Source: Candidatus Saccharimonadota bacterium (GTDB lineage: Bacteria > Patescibacteriota > Saccharimonadia > Saccharimonadales > Saccharimonadaceae). Taken from it: a stretch of DNA of 64,000 nt. Below are positions 8,044-16,413 of the stretch, piece by piece. How positions within the stretch are numbered: the first letter of the stretch is position 1; the number at the start of each line of letters is the position of its first letter. The position numbers were made by a program, and so were the translations under genes. The stretch is taken from NCBI GenBank assembly GCA_017404335.1, contig JAFRCN010000001.1:1-64000 (forward strand), in the 5' to 3' direction. Below the pieces are notes generated by a model. That model saw only the letters and a program-made list of their open reading frames with translations, did no database searches and was not told where the DNA came from.

Positions 8044-8078
8044 ATGTTACGAAAACTCCGAGTTTTCGTAACAAATTC
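8044..8078. repeat. Left 35-bp palindromic direct repeat of the AbiE cassette
   Basis: Identical over 35 bp to 9774-9808, and different on the very next base at both ends. The inner 27 bp (8046-8072) form a perfect palindrome: GTTACGAAAACTC, one central base, GAGTTTTCGTAAC. It ends on the first base of the abiEii stop codon. Confidence 0.9.
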
Positions 8079-9103
8079 TACTTCAATCCATTTACTTCTT
8101 TCTCAAGTTTTGCTATTTCATCAGTTATCGTATTGAAATCTGGATATTCGCCATAAAACATCGATTGCATCGCATCGTAGTCTTTGCGCAAAACCTCTTC
8201 ATTGTCCGCAGATGGCACAAGCCTCAATGTCCCCGGCTTAGCCATATCATATCTCGCCCAGCCTGCATGATAAAACTTGTTTTTGAACTCGGCAACATCT
8301 TTCAATAACTGTATATTATCCAGCGCCGACTTCTTGAACGGTGATTTCGCCATACAATACATATCGTAGTAATGTCTAGAATATCTTTGCGGGGTACGAT
8401 TCCCGTCCGGTCTATGCGCCTCGGCATGCAAAATAGTTGCTTTCTCCCAAAAACTTCTCTCCGCAGTAGTTGTCAAGATAACCGTTCCTACCCCCGCAAA
8501 AAGACCGGAATAACATTCTGCTACATACGGCGTAATTAATGCGTTTTGAGTTGGCGTCCAAGCTGCAAGAGGGCCAATTTCCAGACGAATAGCCGGCGTC
8601 AACGCAAAATCTCTGAAAATACTTGGATAGTGAAACAGCACAGTCAGCTCACCATTTTCTTCATACAAAGAAAACTTGCTACTTTTTGGCAAAATGCCAC
8701 CGATATCTTCCGAAATCTTTGGAATAAAGTCATCTGCCAAAAATTTCCTAAACTTCTCCGTGCATTCGGCCTTAAATTTCTCCCGTTGATTATTACTAGA
8801 TAATCCCAATGGGTAATCCTTTGCATATCCCAAGACTCGCCAATCCAAAATCAAGTCCACATCTTCGGAGAATCTCTTAATCAAGTGATATGCTTTCGAA
8901 AGGCTCGTCCCGCCCTTAAATACCAAATGATCTCTCCACGGGCTTTCATGAAAAAGATAGTCCAGAATAAAACAAACCCAAAAATCTTTCTCCACAATTC
9001 CCTCAGACATCCCAATTTTTGCAGCAGTATTACGAAATAACGCTTCGCGATCCTTCGCTGATAATTTAGCAACTTTACGCATGGCTTTTATCGCTACTCC
9101 CAT
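8078..9103 (-). CDS. abiEii: AbiEii/AbiGii-type nucleotidyltransferase toxin
   Basis: 341 aa. Nucleotidyltransferase-fold toxin with the family motifs in order: IVEKDFWVCFILDYLF, HLVFKGGTSLSKAY (GGTS loop) and RFSEDVDLIL (SxDxD metal site). Later TTTAERSFWEKATILHAEAH and SRHYYDMYCM are also typical of AbiEii. AbiEii toxins transfer nucleotides, in known cases to tRNA 3' ends, and arrest growth until neutralised by AbiEi. The start is taken at 9103, overlapping abiEi by 29 bp; ATG at 9082 (MRKVAKLS) is an alternative. The pair is known as an abortive-infection or type IV toxin-antitoxin system. Confidence 0.92.
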   Translation of the reverse strand: MGVAIKAMRKVAKLSAKDREALFRNTAAKIGMSEGIVEKDFWVCFILDYLFHESPWRDHLVFKGGTSLSKAYHLIKRFSEDVDLILDWRVLGYAKDYPLGLSSNNQREKFKAECTEKFRKFLADDFIPKISEDIGGILPKSSKFSLYEENGELTVLFHYPSIFRDFALTPAIRLEIGPLAAWTPTQNALITPYVAECYSGLFAGVGTVILTTTAERSFWEKATILHAEAHRPDGNRTPQRYSRHYYDMYCMAKSPFKKSALDNIQLLKDVAEFKNKFYHAGWARYDMAKPGTLRLVPSADNEEVLRKDYDAMQSMFYGEYPDFNTITDEIAKLEKEVNGLK

Positions 9104-9722
9104 CTATGACATCCGCCGACGCAATTTCCTTGAGACAATTATAAATCCAAAGCGGCAAATTATTCCCCTCTGCTAACATTTTTTCACGCTCCGCTTGGTC
9201 AAAGTGCGCCGCAAAGTTCGCAATCATTTCTTTCGTAATGCGCTCTTGTCCTATAGCACGCAGAGCCTGCGCTGTCATAATGGTCTTCGGAGAAAGCGCA
9301 GTAAATTCGCGGTCTTCTCTATGAGTGAAAATAAGTTTTGCGTTTTTTAATTCATATTCTCTAGATGGTCCAGAACTGATAAATTCCCAGGTATTAGGAA
9401 CCTGCGTAGAAATCCCCAAATAGTTCAATGCGGTTTCGCCACTTGGCGCAATCATCCAGCCATTTTTCTCAGCAAGGGCCTTGGCAACCTTTTGCGGATT
9501 TGGCTCGACCAACTCACCTAACATAGAATTATAAACAGGCTTTTCGTAAACACCTCTGACCATTCTGCGTATTAGTCCAGATGATTCCAAGCGTGCCAGA
9601 ATTGCCTTTATCGAATCATAATCACCGAAATCCAAAAATTTTTGGATATAAAAAATCTCACCCTCCGGATACGAGTTAATTCTATCCATGATTTTTTTGG
9701 TAATATCTGTATTTTCTTGCAT
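9075..9722 (-). CDS. abiEi: AbiEi-like antitoxin (DUF6088 type)
   Basis: 215 aa from the ATG at 9722 (MQENTDITKK), chosen because AAAGGA lies 6 nt upstream; a longer frame to 9749 begins directly at the -10. The N-terminal winged helix (IFYIQKFLDFGDYDSIKAIL, GLIRRMVRGVYEKP) is a DNA-binding antitoxin domain; the C-terminal half (GETALNYLG, LIFTHREDREFTALSP) matches the AbiEi C-terminal domain. It neutralises the AbiEii product and probably represses this promoter (TATAAT at 9750-9755 on minus). Confidence 0.85.
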   Translation of the reverse strand: MQENTDITKKIMDRINSYPEGEIFYIQKFLDFGDYDSIKAILARLESSGLIRRMVRGVYEKPVYNSMLGELVEPNPQKVAKALAEKNGWMIAPSGETALNYLGISTQVPNTWEFISSGPSREYELKNAKLIFTHREDREFTALSPKTIMTAQALRAIGQERITKEMIANFAAHFDQAEREKMLAEGNNLPLWIYNCLKEIASADVIDGSSDKSHA

Positions 9723-9773
9723 AATTAATCCTTTTGTATGACTAAACATATTATAACATATTTTTTAACATAA

Positions 9774-9808
9774 ATGTTACGAAAACTCCGAGTTTTCGTA
9801 ACAAATTC
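9774..9808. repeat. Right 35-bp palindromic direct repeat of the AbiE cassette
   Basis: Exact copy of 8044-8078, 1730 bp away, just upstream of the abiE promoter. Nothing else in the window contains this sequence. Confidence 0.9.
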
Positions 9809-9823
9809 GAAAAACAAAACCAG

Positions 9824-9849
9824 AAATACCGCTCATTGGAGCGGTATTT
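9824..9849 (-). terminator. Terminator of the surface-protein gene at 9892
   Basis: 11-bp perfect stem AAATACCGCTC / GAGCGGTATTT with a 4-nt loop, followed on the minus strand by a T-rich tract. Confidence 0.75.
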
Positions 9850-9891
9850 TGCTATTTCATATACGCTTTTGCTTAGCTATATCTACAATTA

Positions 9892-10881
9892 TTACGCGGC
9901 CGCAGCGTCTCGTGTCCTCTTGTTCTTTCCCCGACTCCGCACCCGCATCACGATCCAGATAATAATCGCAATGATGACAAAGAGAATCAAGAATAGTAGC
10001 CATACCGGGCAAACGATCACCAATTTTTCCGTTACGCTCGGTTCGCTATCTGTTGAATCATAATATACAGTCTGTCGCACTCTAAATATCCCAACCGCAG
10101 GTGTCTTATCCCAAGTCTGTTTTACATACCTAGTAGTATCAGGCAAAACATGATCTGTTCCTGGCTTTTCTTCCGTCGTATAAATTTCTTCATCAGAGAA
10201 AAGAGGCCAAACTTGCAAATAATAAGTCACCTCGGAGTGCGTATTCCCCTCATTTTTTGCTAGAAAAGACGTGGTAATTGGTGGATTCGTCAAGAAACTA
10301 GGGACATTATTGTCACTTATTATTCCAGACACATTAATGTCGCCAGCCACCTCAGCAAACACTGATGAAATTATCGAGATGTTATCTCTAATCGCCAAAT
10401 TACCACCATTATCATCTTCGTTCGGATTCGGCACAGAAGTAATTACTACTGCAAAGTATTGTCCACCACCCCTTGCGTCCCTAGGTACGTCTATCGTATA
10501 AGAAAAATCCACCGACTCTCCCAGTTCCAGTGACCCCCTAACTACCCCGTTCGCATCAGCCGTCTCTTCGCCATTAGAAAGCGTCACCCAGTTTACGATA
10601 TCATTATGGTCACCCTTTATATTAGTTGCAGCCGCATACTCATTATTGTTGTCATTCACTGTCAATGGTTTAATAGACGCTTCGTAATAGAAAGTGCCAC
10701 CTTGCTGCTCATTTACAAAAGCAGTCACTCTTCCCGTATATGAATCCCCCTCCGCAAGAGAGATAGTTTGTTTCATTGGCGTAACGGAAAAAGCCGAAAC
10801 AGTACCCCCGCTTACCAGCAGTCCCATCGCTACAGCGACAAAGCCTACCAGACCAAATAAAACTTTTTTATGATAACTCAT
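9892..10881 (-). CDS. Secreted, membrane-anchored DUF916/WxL-associated-like protein
   Basis: 329 aa. Signal peptide at residues 1-30 (KKVLFGLVGFVAVAMGLL, cleavage near VSAFS). The body has Ig-like beta segments: FSVTPMKQTISLAEGDSYTG, LELGESVDFSYTIDVP, GGGQYFAVVIT. One C-terminal transmembrane helix (VCPVWLLFLILFVIIAIIIW) is followed by a basic tail. Paralogue of the protein at 4863 but with a normal signal peptide. SD AGGAGG. It lies 33 bp downstream of the gene at 10915, so the two are probably one operon with the small surface protein at 11650 nearby. In Gram-positives such proteins scaffold WxL proteins on the wall; this role is inferred. Confidence 0.8.
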   Translation of the reverse strand: MSYHKKVLFGLVGFVAVAMGLLVSGGTVSAFSVTPMKQTISLAEGDSYTGRVTAFVNEQQGGTFYYEASIKPLTVNDNNNEYAAATNIKGDHNDIVNWVTLSNGEETADANGVVRGSLELGESVDFSYTIDVPRDARGGGQYFAVVITSVPNPNEDDNGGNLAIRDNISIISSVFAEVAGDINVSGIISDNNVPSFLTNPPITTSFLAKNEGNTHSEVTYYLQVWPLFSDEEIYTTEEKPGTDHVLPDTTRYVKQTWDKTPAVGIFRVRQTVYYDSTDSEPSVTEKLVIVCPVWLLFLILFVIIAIIIWIVMRVRSRGKNKRTRDAAAA

Positions 10882-10914
10882 TAAACCTCCTTATAATAAT
10901 TATAATTATATCTT

Positions 10915-11478
10915 TTAATTCACAATTTGACAAGAGAAATCTTTCGCCTCATAGGCAGATTTCATATTTTCAATATTTTTAGGAAACGGCTGTTGCGCAT
11001 CCAGAAAGAACATTGGCGCCGTAAGTGACGAAACTTTATCGGCCTTCGCTGTAATAGTCGCGGACATTTTTGCACCATTTACGCTAAAGGTATTGGAAAA
11101 AATACTGGGTTTCTCCCCATACTCTCTTCCCATAATAAGATCATAATCAACACCACCAGTATCCCTAGCGCCATCCGCCATTGACTCCGACTCATACACG
11201 CCATCGTACCGATACATGATAGAAGACAAAACATTTTCATTAAAAGTAGCCGTAATAGTATTACTAAAAGACACAGGCTTAACTCTAGTCAATGTAGGAT
11301 GAGTCAACGTATTGTCAACACATTTCAACGCTACGATTTTGCCATCTCCTTTTATAACCAACTCTCCAGATGTCGTTCCTTTCGTAAGTTGTATTATCCC
11401 AACAACAACTAAAAGTATTACTGCAAAAGATATCGCCGCTATACCCACTGTCTTTAAGTTATTCTTATTGCTATTCAC
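10915..11478 (-). CDS. Membrane-anchored hypothetical surface protein
   Basis: 187 aa. N-terminal signal anchor (TVGIAAISFAVILLVVVGII), then an extracellular part with two cysteines (ALKCVDN, DFSCQIVN) that could form a disulfide closing the domain. I do not recognise the family. SD GGAGG. Upstream member of the pair with the DUF916-like gene at 9892. Confidence 0.65.
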   Translation of the reverse strand: MNSNKNNLKTVGIAAISFAVILLVVVGIIQLTKGTTSGELVIKGDGKIVALKCVDNTLTHPTLTRVKPVSFSNTITATFNENVLSSIMYRYDGVYESESMADGARDTGGVDYDLIMGREYGEKPSIFSNTFSVNGAKMSATITAKADKVSSLTAPMFFLDAQQPFPKNIENMKSAYEAKDFSCQIVN

Positions 11479-11607
11479 ATTTCCTCCATTTTCTTAACCA
11501 TTATAACACAAAATCGAAAAATTTAGCGTGAACTCGGCAAATTTCATCTCAATGAAAACATTAATCCTAAGAAAACATCAGCACAACTAAAAATACAATT
11601 TCACACA

Positions 11608-11635
11608 AAAATCCCCTTCCGAAAAAGGGGATTTT
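11608..11635 (-). terminator. Rho-independent terminator
   Basis: AAAATCCCC / GGGGATTTT stem downstream of the gene at 11650. The rest of 11479-11649 shows nothing recognisable. Confidence 0.75.
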
Positions 11636-11649
11636 CACTCATTATCTAA

Positions 11650-12249
11650 TTAGAGAGTAGATAATGAATAAGTTACAGTACCACGGTAGGTATCAGCAGC
11701 TGTTTCAGTACCAACATATGCATCGTAAGTCACAGTGAAAGCACTGCTATCAGTCGAAGCACTCTCAGTAGCAATTATTGGTGCAGCAATCTCTTGTGTA
11801 GGTAGAGGAATGTAGCCACCAGCAATCACACCTGTACCAGAAAGAGCACCGCTCCATTGGCCTTCCGCTTGACCACTATCAGCAGCATATACAGCACCAG
11901 CAACCATAGTAATCTTATGGTTGTTTCCAGCAGTAACAGGAGCCAAATCTTGACCAGCAGCAGTTACCTTCCAACCATCATTATCGTTACATACGACATT
12001 AAATTTGTGAGTAGCCTTAGCGTTTCCGCCTACTTTGAATGCAGCTTTCTTACCGTTCAATACCGTATCGGTAAAAGTTTGGCTTTCAGTAGTTTCACCT
12101 TGATTACCAGTCGTAAAACTACAGGTTGGATTAACTTTGATTTCAAGAGTATCTGTTGAACCAGTGACATCAGCTGCAAACACGCCAACTACTGGCATCG
12201 CCGCAACCGCCAAAGAAGCAACCCCAGTCGCAATTAACATTTTTTTCAT
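11650..12249 (-). CDS. Secreted WxL-like surface domain protein
   Basis: 199 aa. Signal peptide (MKKMLIATGVASLAVAAMPVVG, cut near VFAAD). The rest is a single beta domain with NPTCSF and VVCNDNDGWKVTAAG (Cys pair), WSGALSG, then VTYDAYVGTETAADTYRGTV and YSLSTL. The same fold forms the N-terminal domain of the DGR target (3207) and of the protein at 22147, so this one is the stand-alone version. SD AAGGAG. Its closeness to the DUF916-like genes fits a WxL-type surface complex; the exact binding target is unknown. Confidence 0.75.
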   Translation of the reverse strand: MKKMLIATGVASLAVAAMPVVGVFAADVTGSTDTLEIKVNPTCSFTTGNQGETTESQTFTDTVLNGKKAAFKVGGNAKATHKFNVVCNDNDGWKVTAAGQDLAPVTAGNNHKITMVAGAVYAADSGQAEGQWSGALSGTGVIAGGYIPLPTQEIAAPIIATESASTDSSAFTVTYDAYVGTETAADTYRGTVTYSLSTL

Positions 12250-12465
12250 AATATTTTTCTCCTTCTGCCATAGCAGAATTAATTTTATATTTATGTTAAA
12301 CGCAATGTATAACCTTTAACATTTTCTATTTTACATAACCGCAATCGGCTTGTCAATATATTTTTAAGCCAATTTTAAAATTTCCCGCCCCACTTTTCCA
12401 CACATATCACCTTTTATTTCTGTGCGCCATAGCCAATTCATTATTATACTATTCCCTCGACACCT

Positions 12466-12495
12466 TTAGACAACAAAACAGAAGTATGCTATAAA
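12466..12495 (+). promoter_or_regulatory. Promoter of the HipA-like pair
   Basis: TTAGAC (12466-12471), 18 bp, TATAAA (12490-12495) preceded by TGC, 8 nt before the ATG. There is no SD, so the message is probably leaderless. The rest of 12250-12503 is AT-rich with no further feature. Confidence 0.6.
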
Positions 12496-12503
12496 TAAAA
12501 TAT

Positions 12504-13412
12504 ATGAGCCTATTTGCACCTAGATTCTATAAAATCCTTCATGAAGGCGTTGATTTTGAAGCTGAGGAGTCCTTTGGTGGAACGGGCAAAGGCACGAGAG
12601 CTAAAAAATATGTTGTAGTAAAATCTCCCTGCGGAAAAGAAAGAGGAGCCTACTTCAAATATGATAACGGCAAAAAATTTCGTCAAGGTGAAGAATGTTC
12701 TGAAAAAATCGCTTCAGAAATAGCCAAAGTGTTAGGGTATCAAACCGCTGAGATAGAACTTGCCGAAAGCATAAATGGTGAACATGGTCTAATTAGCTAT
12801 CTCTTTATTAACCCCGACAAAAACGAAATCCATATAGACATGGAAGATTACTTTCCTGACATTAATAAGGAAAGCGAATCACATTTATATACAATCAAAA
12901 AATTAAAAAACCGTCTCGCCGAAAAGTTCCCCGACGTAGATTTCGAAGATTTTCTTCGCATCTGTTTTTTCGATGCCCTAGTTGGAGAACGGGACCGCCA
13001 TATCGGCAACTGGGGATTAACTACAAAAAACGGAATCCACAATATCTCTCCTCTCTACGATACCGCTAGTTGTCTCCTACGTGACTTTCAAAACCCTAAA
13101 ATTCTACAGAAATACACCAAAAACGACGAAAAGTTTAACCAGTACATCAATAATAATAAACTCGCAATTTATAAAGAATCTACCAACGAAAATTTCTCCC
13201 CTACAAATTCATTTATAGATTATCTGTTGGACAATTATCCAAGTTTTGCACACAAAGAAATACATAACCTTTTTAAACTAAAAAATGCTATAATAGACAC
13301 TATAGTAAACAAAATTCCAAAAGAACGAATGACGAACGAACACAAAAAATATATTATAAAATATCTAAAACAACAAAGGGATAGTTTTATTCAAAAAGGA
13401 GCTAAAAAATGA
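12504..13412 (+). CDS. HipA/HipT-like Ser/Thr kinase
   Basis: 302 aa. HipA C-terminal kinase fold lacking the HipA N-terminal subdomain. Visible: KYVVVKSPCG (ATP-site strand with Lys), the catalytic loop FFDALVGERDRHIGNWGL (D, RH and N as in HipA), and the metal-binding ISPLYDTAS (HipA has PLYDxxS). HipA kinases phosphorylate tRNA synthetases and cause dormancy. Here the kinase is a separate protein, as HipT is in HipBST. The following gene overlaps by 4 bp and supplies the missing N-subdomain. AT-rich relative to the core genes, suggesting acquisition. Confidence 0.78.
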   Translation: MSLFAPRFYKILHEGVDFEAEESFGGTGKGTRAKKYVVVKSPCGKERGAYFKYDNGKKFRQGEECSEKIASEIAKVLGYQTAEIELAESINGEHGLISYLFINPDKNEIHIDMEDYFPDINKESESHLYTIKKLKNRLAEKFPDVDFEDFLRICFFDALVGERDRHIGNWGLTTKNGIHNISPLYDTASCLLRDFQNPKILQKYTKNDEKFNQYINNNKLAIYKESTNENFSPTNSFIDYLLDNYPSFAHKEIHNLFKLKNAIIDTIVNKIPKERMTNEHKKYIIKYLKQQRDSFIQKGAKK

Positions 13413-14131
13413 AACAAGATGAGTTGTGGCTAATATGGCGAGTCGCGGACCCAAAAAGCGAAAATCGCCGAAGATATAGAATTGGAACTCTAAAATGGAT
13501 TGAAGAAAAAGATTTATATGAGTTCGAATATGATTACAATCATGATTTTAAAGAAGCATTATCTGCAGGCTTTTCTTATTTTCCTGGGTTCGAAAACACA
13601 ACAAAAGGGCACATATACACTAGTGAAGGTTCTCTCTTTCCCACCATCAGTTCCAGACTACCCAAACCCGAACGCGACGACTATCTCGATCTATTAAATC
13701 GCTACGGTCTTGACGTTAAAGATTCTCCGTTCAAGGTTCTTAGCACAACAAAAGGACGTCAAATTACTGACAATTTTGAATTCGTCCCTGCATTCAACAC
13801 CGAAAAAATCGAATTTGACATAGCAGGAGTTTCTCATCTCCAAAAATCCGAATTACTTAAACATTTTGAAGATGGGCACCTTCGCAATGGAGCTAAGCTA
13901 CGGCTTTCACTTGATAAAGAAAATGAGTACGATAAGTTCGCCATCAAAATATTGTTACCAATTAAAGAAAAAAACATTTTCTTAGGCTATGTGCCAAGAT
14001 ATTACTCTAAAGATTTAACAGAAATAATAGAAAAAGGTACTGAATATTCAGCAATTATCACCGCTATCAATCTGCACTCCAAAATACGCGACGAAGGTAT
14101 CTCTGCTCGAATTCGATTAATCTTTGCTTGA
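13409..14131 (+). CDS. HipS-like domain fused to HIRAN domain
   Basis: 240 aa. Residues ~1-105 resemble HipA N-subdomain 1 / HipS: RYRIGTLKW, YEFEYD, then SRLPKPERDDYLDLLNRYGL. Residues ~130-235 are a HIRAN domain: FDIAGVSHLQKSELLKHF, LDKENEYDKFAIKI, IFLGYVPRYYSKDL. HIRAN domains bind DNA ends or 3' single strands. In HipBST the HipS protein is the antitoxin, so this protein may restrain the kinase and link it to DNA damage or invading DNA. Start ATGA-overlaps the kinase stop (translational coupling). Domain calls are by motif only. Confidence 0.65.
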   Translation: MKQDELWLIWRVADPKSENRRRYRIGTLKWIEEKDLYEFEYDYNHDFKEALSAGFSYFPGFENTTKGHIYTSEGSLFPTISSRLPKPERDDYLDLLNRYGLDVKDSPFKVLSTTKGRQITDNFEFVPAFNTEKIEFDIAGVSHLQKSELLKHFEDGHLRNGAKLRLSLDKENEYDKFAIKILLPIKEKNIFLGYVPRYYSKDLTEIIEKGTEYSAIITAINLHSKIRDEGISARIRLIFA

Positions 14132-14156
14132 GAACAGTTACTGCGCTCCAAAATGC

Positions 14157-14185
14157 TTGACTTTTTTAGCAAAGTGTGCTATAAT
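14157..14185 (+). promoter_or_regulatory. Strong promoter of the 58-aa membrane protein
   Basis: TTGACT (14157-14162), 17 bp, TATAAT (14180-14185) within AAAGTGTGCTATAAT, followed by an 85-nt leader ending in AAAGGAGG. Same design as the promoters at 17852, 32557, 35516, 43911, 44704 and 48983. Confidence 0.85.
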
Positions 14186-14270
14186 TAAGACATACTAACT
14201 CTGTTGGTCGTTTCTTTCCATTTCTCGGTTTCATCGATATCTACAATCGACGTCTAAAGGAGGTCTTCAG

Positions 14271-14447
14271 ATGCAGCTCTGGCAGTACTTCGCCGAAATC
14301 GGCGCCATGATCATCATTTGCCTGCTCTTCATGCTAAACGGCAGGCAGAACTCCAAAGATCACGCCATCTCCGGCTTCTTCTTCGGAGCTCTCGGTTTCG
14401 TCGCATTCATCGCCTACGTTACCGCCGTCCGCAAAGGACTTCTCTAA
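14271..14447 (+). CDS. Small two-helix membrane protein (58 aa)
   Basis: ATG at 14271 with SD AAAGGAGG 8 nt upstream, TAA at 14445-14447. The protein starts MQLWQYFAEIGAMIIICLLF and has two hydrophobic helices (residues ~9-22 and ~36-53) around a polar NGRQNSKDH turn. Its own promoter precedes it and a UUCG-loop terminator follows. Family unknown. Confidence 0.7.
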   Translation: MQLWQYFAEIGAMIIICLLFMLNGRQNSKDHAISGFFFGALGFVAFIAYVTAVRKGLL

Positions 14448-14499
14448 ACCGACCGCACCTTAACGCGCCAACCGCGCAGACAAAGCCGTCTATCGGCTC

Positions 14500-14524
14500 G
14501 CCGCCTTTCGAGGCGGCTTTTCTT
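14500..14524. terminator. UUCG-loop terminator
   Basis: GCCGCCT-TTCG-AGGCGGC followed by TTTTCTT on the plus strand. It ends the 58-aa gene and sits at the 3' end of the convergent gene at 14523. Confidence 0.85.
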
Positions 14525-15548
14525 ATTCGCTAGCCACCCAAGTTAAAAAATCATCATAATTATTATACGCCCCCGCATCTTCATCTGCATCCGACCGGAG
14601 CGCCTTAACAACCTGCCCATCCTTAACCACCGCCACCGACGGATAATATTTAACTGTATCCGAGAGAGACGACCCCGCCAAATCACCATACATTATCCGG
14701 TAAGCGAACCCGCCGACTGACTTAGTGTAATCTTTTACAATCTTTCTCAGTTTGTCCGCCGTCGTGCATCCGTCTTGGTCAACAAACAAAAGAAACGACC
14801 GCCCCTGAGAAATCATCTCCTCATACGCCTCAACCGTAATATCGACTAGCTCCCCCGCCGAAACCGGCGTTAAACTCTTAAAATCTATCTCATGATATGG
14901 CACTTTATAAAAATCATATACCGTTTTACCATCCACCCCAATCCGCTTAACCGTAACCGCATTTTCCCCCTTATAAAACCAGTATCCCCCAACATCATAA
15001 ATCTTCTCCTCATTCCATCCCAACGCAATCAGCATCCGTCGAAGCATCCCCGAATACCCACCCCCACCACACATCAAGAAAATCACCTTATCCTTCGGGA
15101 ACAAATCCTCTAAAATCGCCATAGATTCAACATAGTTTGGTGTGTATTTCCCTTCCACTTCTGTAAACAGAGTCTCTCCCGCATAAGTCCCGCCAACTGC
15201 TTCAGGTAACCCCGTAACATTAACTAGATACGGAAAAGGCACCACCTCAAATCCGTCTACATATCCTGACAGGTTCGCATCTCCCCCAATCGCCTCGTAA
15301 TTCCCTGGGTCTTTCAGCATTCTCACGTCCCGATAAACTGCATCGCTCCGCCCGAGATATTTATCAATCGTCTCCTCGTTGATATTTTTATCAATTCCGA
15401 GCTCCCCTCTCTGGCCCTCAGACAGCTCCGGCTTCGGCAGCTCCGGCAACGACTCGTCAATATACGGTAGCGCAAACCGCCCCAATAAAAACGCCAATAC
15501 AACTAGCACCCCCGCCCCAATTCCAAGACTAATAAAAATTTTCTTCAT
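14523..15548 (-). CDS. Membrane-anchored rhodanese / thioredoxin-like protein
   Basis: 341 aa. N-terminal membrane anchor (ISLGIGAGVLVVLAFLLG). Residues ~85-215 form a rhodanese-like domain with active-loop Cys in VIFLMCGGGGYSGMLRRML. Residues ~250-340 form a thioredoxin-like domain, SFLLFVDQDGCTTADKLRK, with one Cys where CxxC would be. It faces the outside of the cell; a role in sulfur or thiol handling or redox folding is inferred. TATACT lies 6 nt before the ATG (leaderless). The inverted-repeat element at 15563 abuts this -10. Confidence 0.65.
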   Translation of the reverse strand: MKKIFISLGIGAGVLVVLAFLLGRFALPYIDESLPELPKPELSEGQRGELGIDKNINEETIDKYLGRSDAVYRDVRMLKDPGNYEAIGGDANLSGYVDGFEVVPFPYLVNVTGLPEAVGGTYAGETLFTEVEGKYTPNYVESMAILEDLFPKDKVIFLMCGGGGYSGMLRRMLIALGWNEEKIYDVGGYWFYKGENAVTVKRIGVDGKTVYDFYKVPYHEIDFKSLTPVSAGELVDITVEAYEEMISQGRSFLLFVDQDGCTTADKLRKIVKDYTKSVGGFAYRIMYGDLAGSSLSDTVKYYPSVAVVKDGQVVKALRSDADEDAGAYNNYDDFLTWVASE

Positions 15549-15562
15549 AATTAAAGTATATC

Positions 15563-15664
15563 AGGCAATTAAATATTTGCAAATGTGTTCTGCGGACCTT
15601 GAAGACTTGGCCTGAGCGGCCCGGAGCGTGTCCGAAGGACACGCTTGCAAATATTTAATTGCCT
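15563..15664. repeat. Locus-specific inverted-repeat element E1
   Basis: Two perfect 20-bp arms (15563-15582 and 15645-15664, AGGCAATTAAATATTTGCAA and its complement) enclose a 62-nt core. The core contains GGCC-TGAGC-GGCC and GCGTGTCC-GAA-GGACACGC hairpins. The last ~43 nt of the core are almost identical (one change) to element E2 at 60046, but the arms are unrelated to those of E2. The right arm includes the 3' end and stop codon of the gene at 15655; the left arm ends 2 nt before the -10 of the gene at 14523. Confidence 0.85.
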
Positions 15665-16413
15665 ATTATTCTTTCATTAGGACAGTTCTGCAAAACTCTC
15701 GAAATCGCCTCTTTCTCAGCCGAGGTAACCCATAGCGAATATTTGTATTTCACCGACACCTGCCTCGCCACATACTGACACCGAAACTTCTTATTCGACG
15801 GCAACCACGTCGCCGCGTCCCCATCCGACTTTTGCATATTCGCCGGCCCATCTACTGCAAGCAGATTCAACGGGTCCGTCGCAATCTCGTAGCGCACCGA
15901 CTTGTCCATATACTGCGCCCCTTTCTGCCAAGCGTCCGACAAAGCAACGACGTGGTCAATCTGTACCTTCGAGACCTCCTCCCGACTAGAAAACTTCATG
16001 TGTTCCCCCGTGTACGGCTCATCAAACTCCCCCGCGACGACATTACATCCGTCTAATACCGCCGATTCCCCAAATTCCCGCTTTAAAATCCTCTGCCTCA
16101 GCGAGCATCCGTCTACCGACGGCCACCCGTTATAAAATTCTTCCCTAGAGTATCCCGTCTTCGGCGCCCGTCCCTTTACTTCAAGAAACTCTAAAACCTC
16201 CGTCGCCTTCCGCGCGTTTTCATTACCCTCCGAAACCGCCCCTGCGCTAAAACTCTCCCCACCTCCGGCATCCTCCGCCGTCGCAAACTCCGCCCCAAGA
16301 TTTTCGATTTTCGTAAAAATCGCTTCGTAGCTCGCCGGATTCGTAAAAACAAACACCGCAACCAGCACCAAGCTCGCTAAAACCGCCAGAAGTCTCCTAC
16401 TGCGATATTTCAT
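15655..16413 (-). CDS. Secreted HNH-family nuclease (DUF1524-like)
   Basis: 252 aa. N-terminal signal anchor (RRLLAVLASLVLVAVFVFTN). The C-terminal half carries VQIDHVVALSDAWQKGA (DHxxA of the beta-beta-alpha-metal site), DPLNLLAVDGPANMQKSDGD and WLPSNKKFRCQYVARQV, all typical of secreted DUF1524/GmrSD-type nucleases. Probably degrades external DNA or RNA; CPR cells rely on salvaged nucleotides. It overlaps the upstream gene at 16397 by 17 bp, so they form an operon. Its last codons lie in the arm of element E1. Confidence 0.8.
   Translation of the reverse strand: MKYRSRRLLAVLASLVLVAVFVFTNPASYEAIFTKIENLGAEFATAEDAGGGESFSAGAVSEGNENARKATEVLEFLEVKGRAPKTGYSREEFYNGWPSVDGCSLRQRILKREFGESAVLDGCNVVAGEFDEPYTGEHMKFSSREEVSKVQIDHVVALSDAWQKGAQYMDKSVRYEIATDPLNLLAVDGPANMQKSDGDAATWLPSNKKFRCQYVARQVSVKYKYSLWVTSAEKEAISRVLQNCPNERIIGN

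Noticed and set aside
15600-15645. tRNA-Ser/Leu-like D-arm in the E1/E2 core
   Set aside because: The TTGGCC-GAGCGGC part resembles a class II tRNA D-arm, but no anticodon or T-arm follows; the rest is a GAA-capped hairpin.
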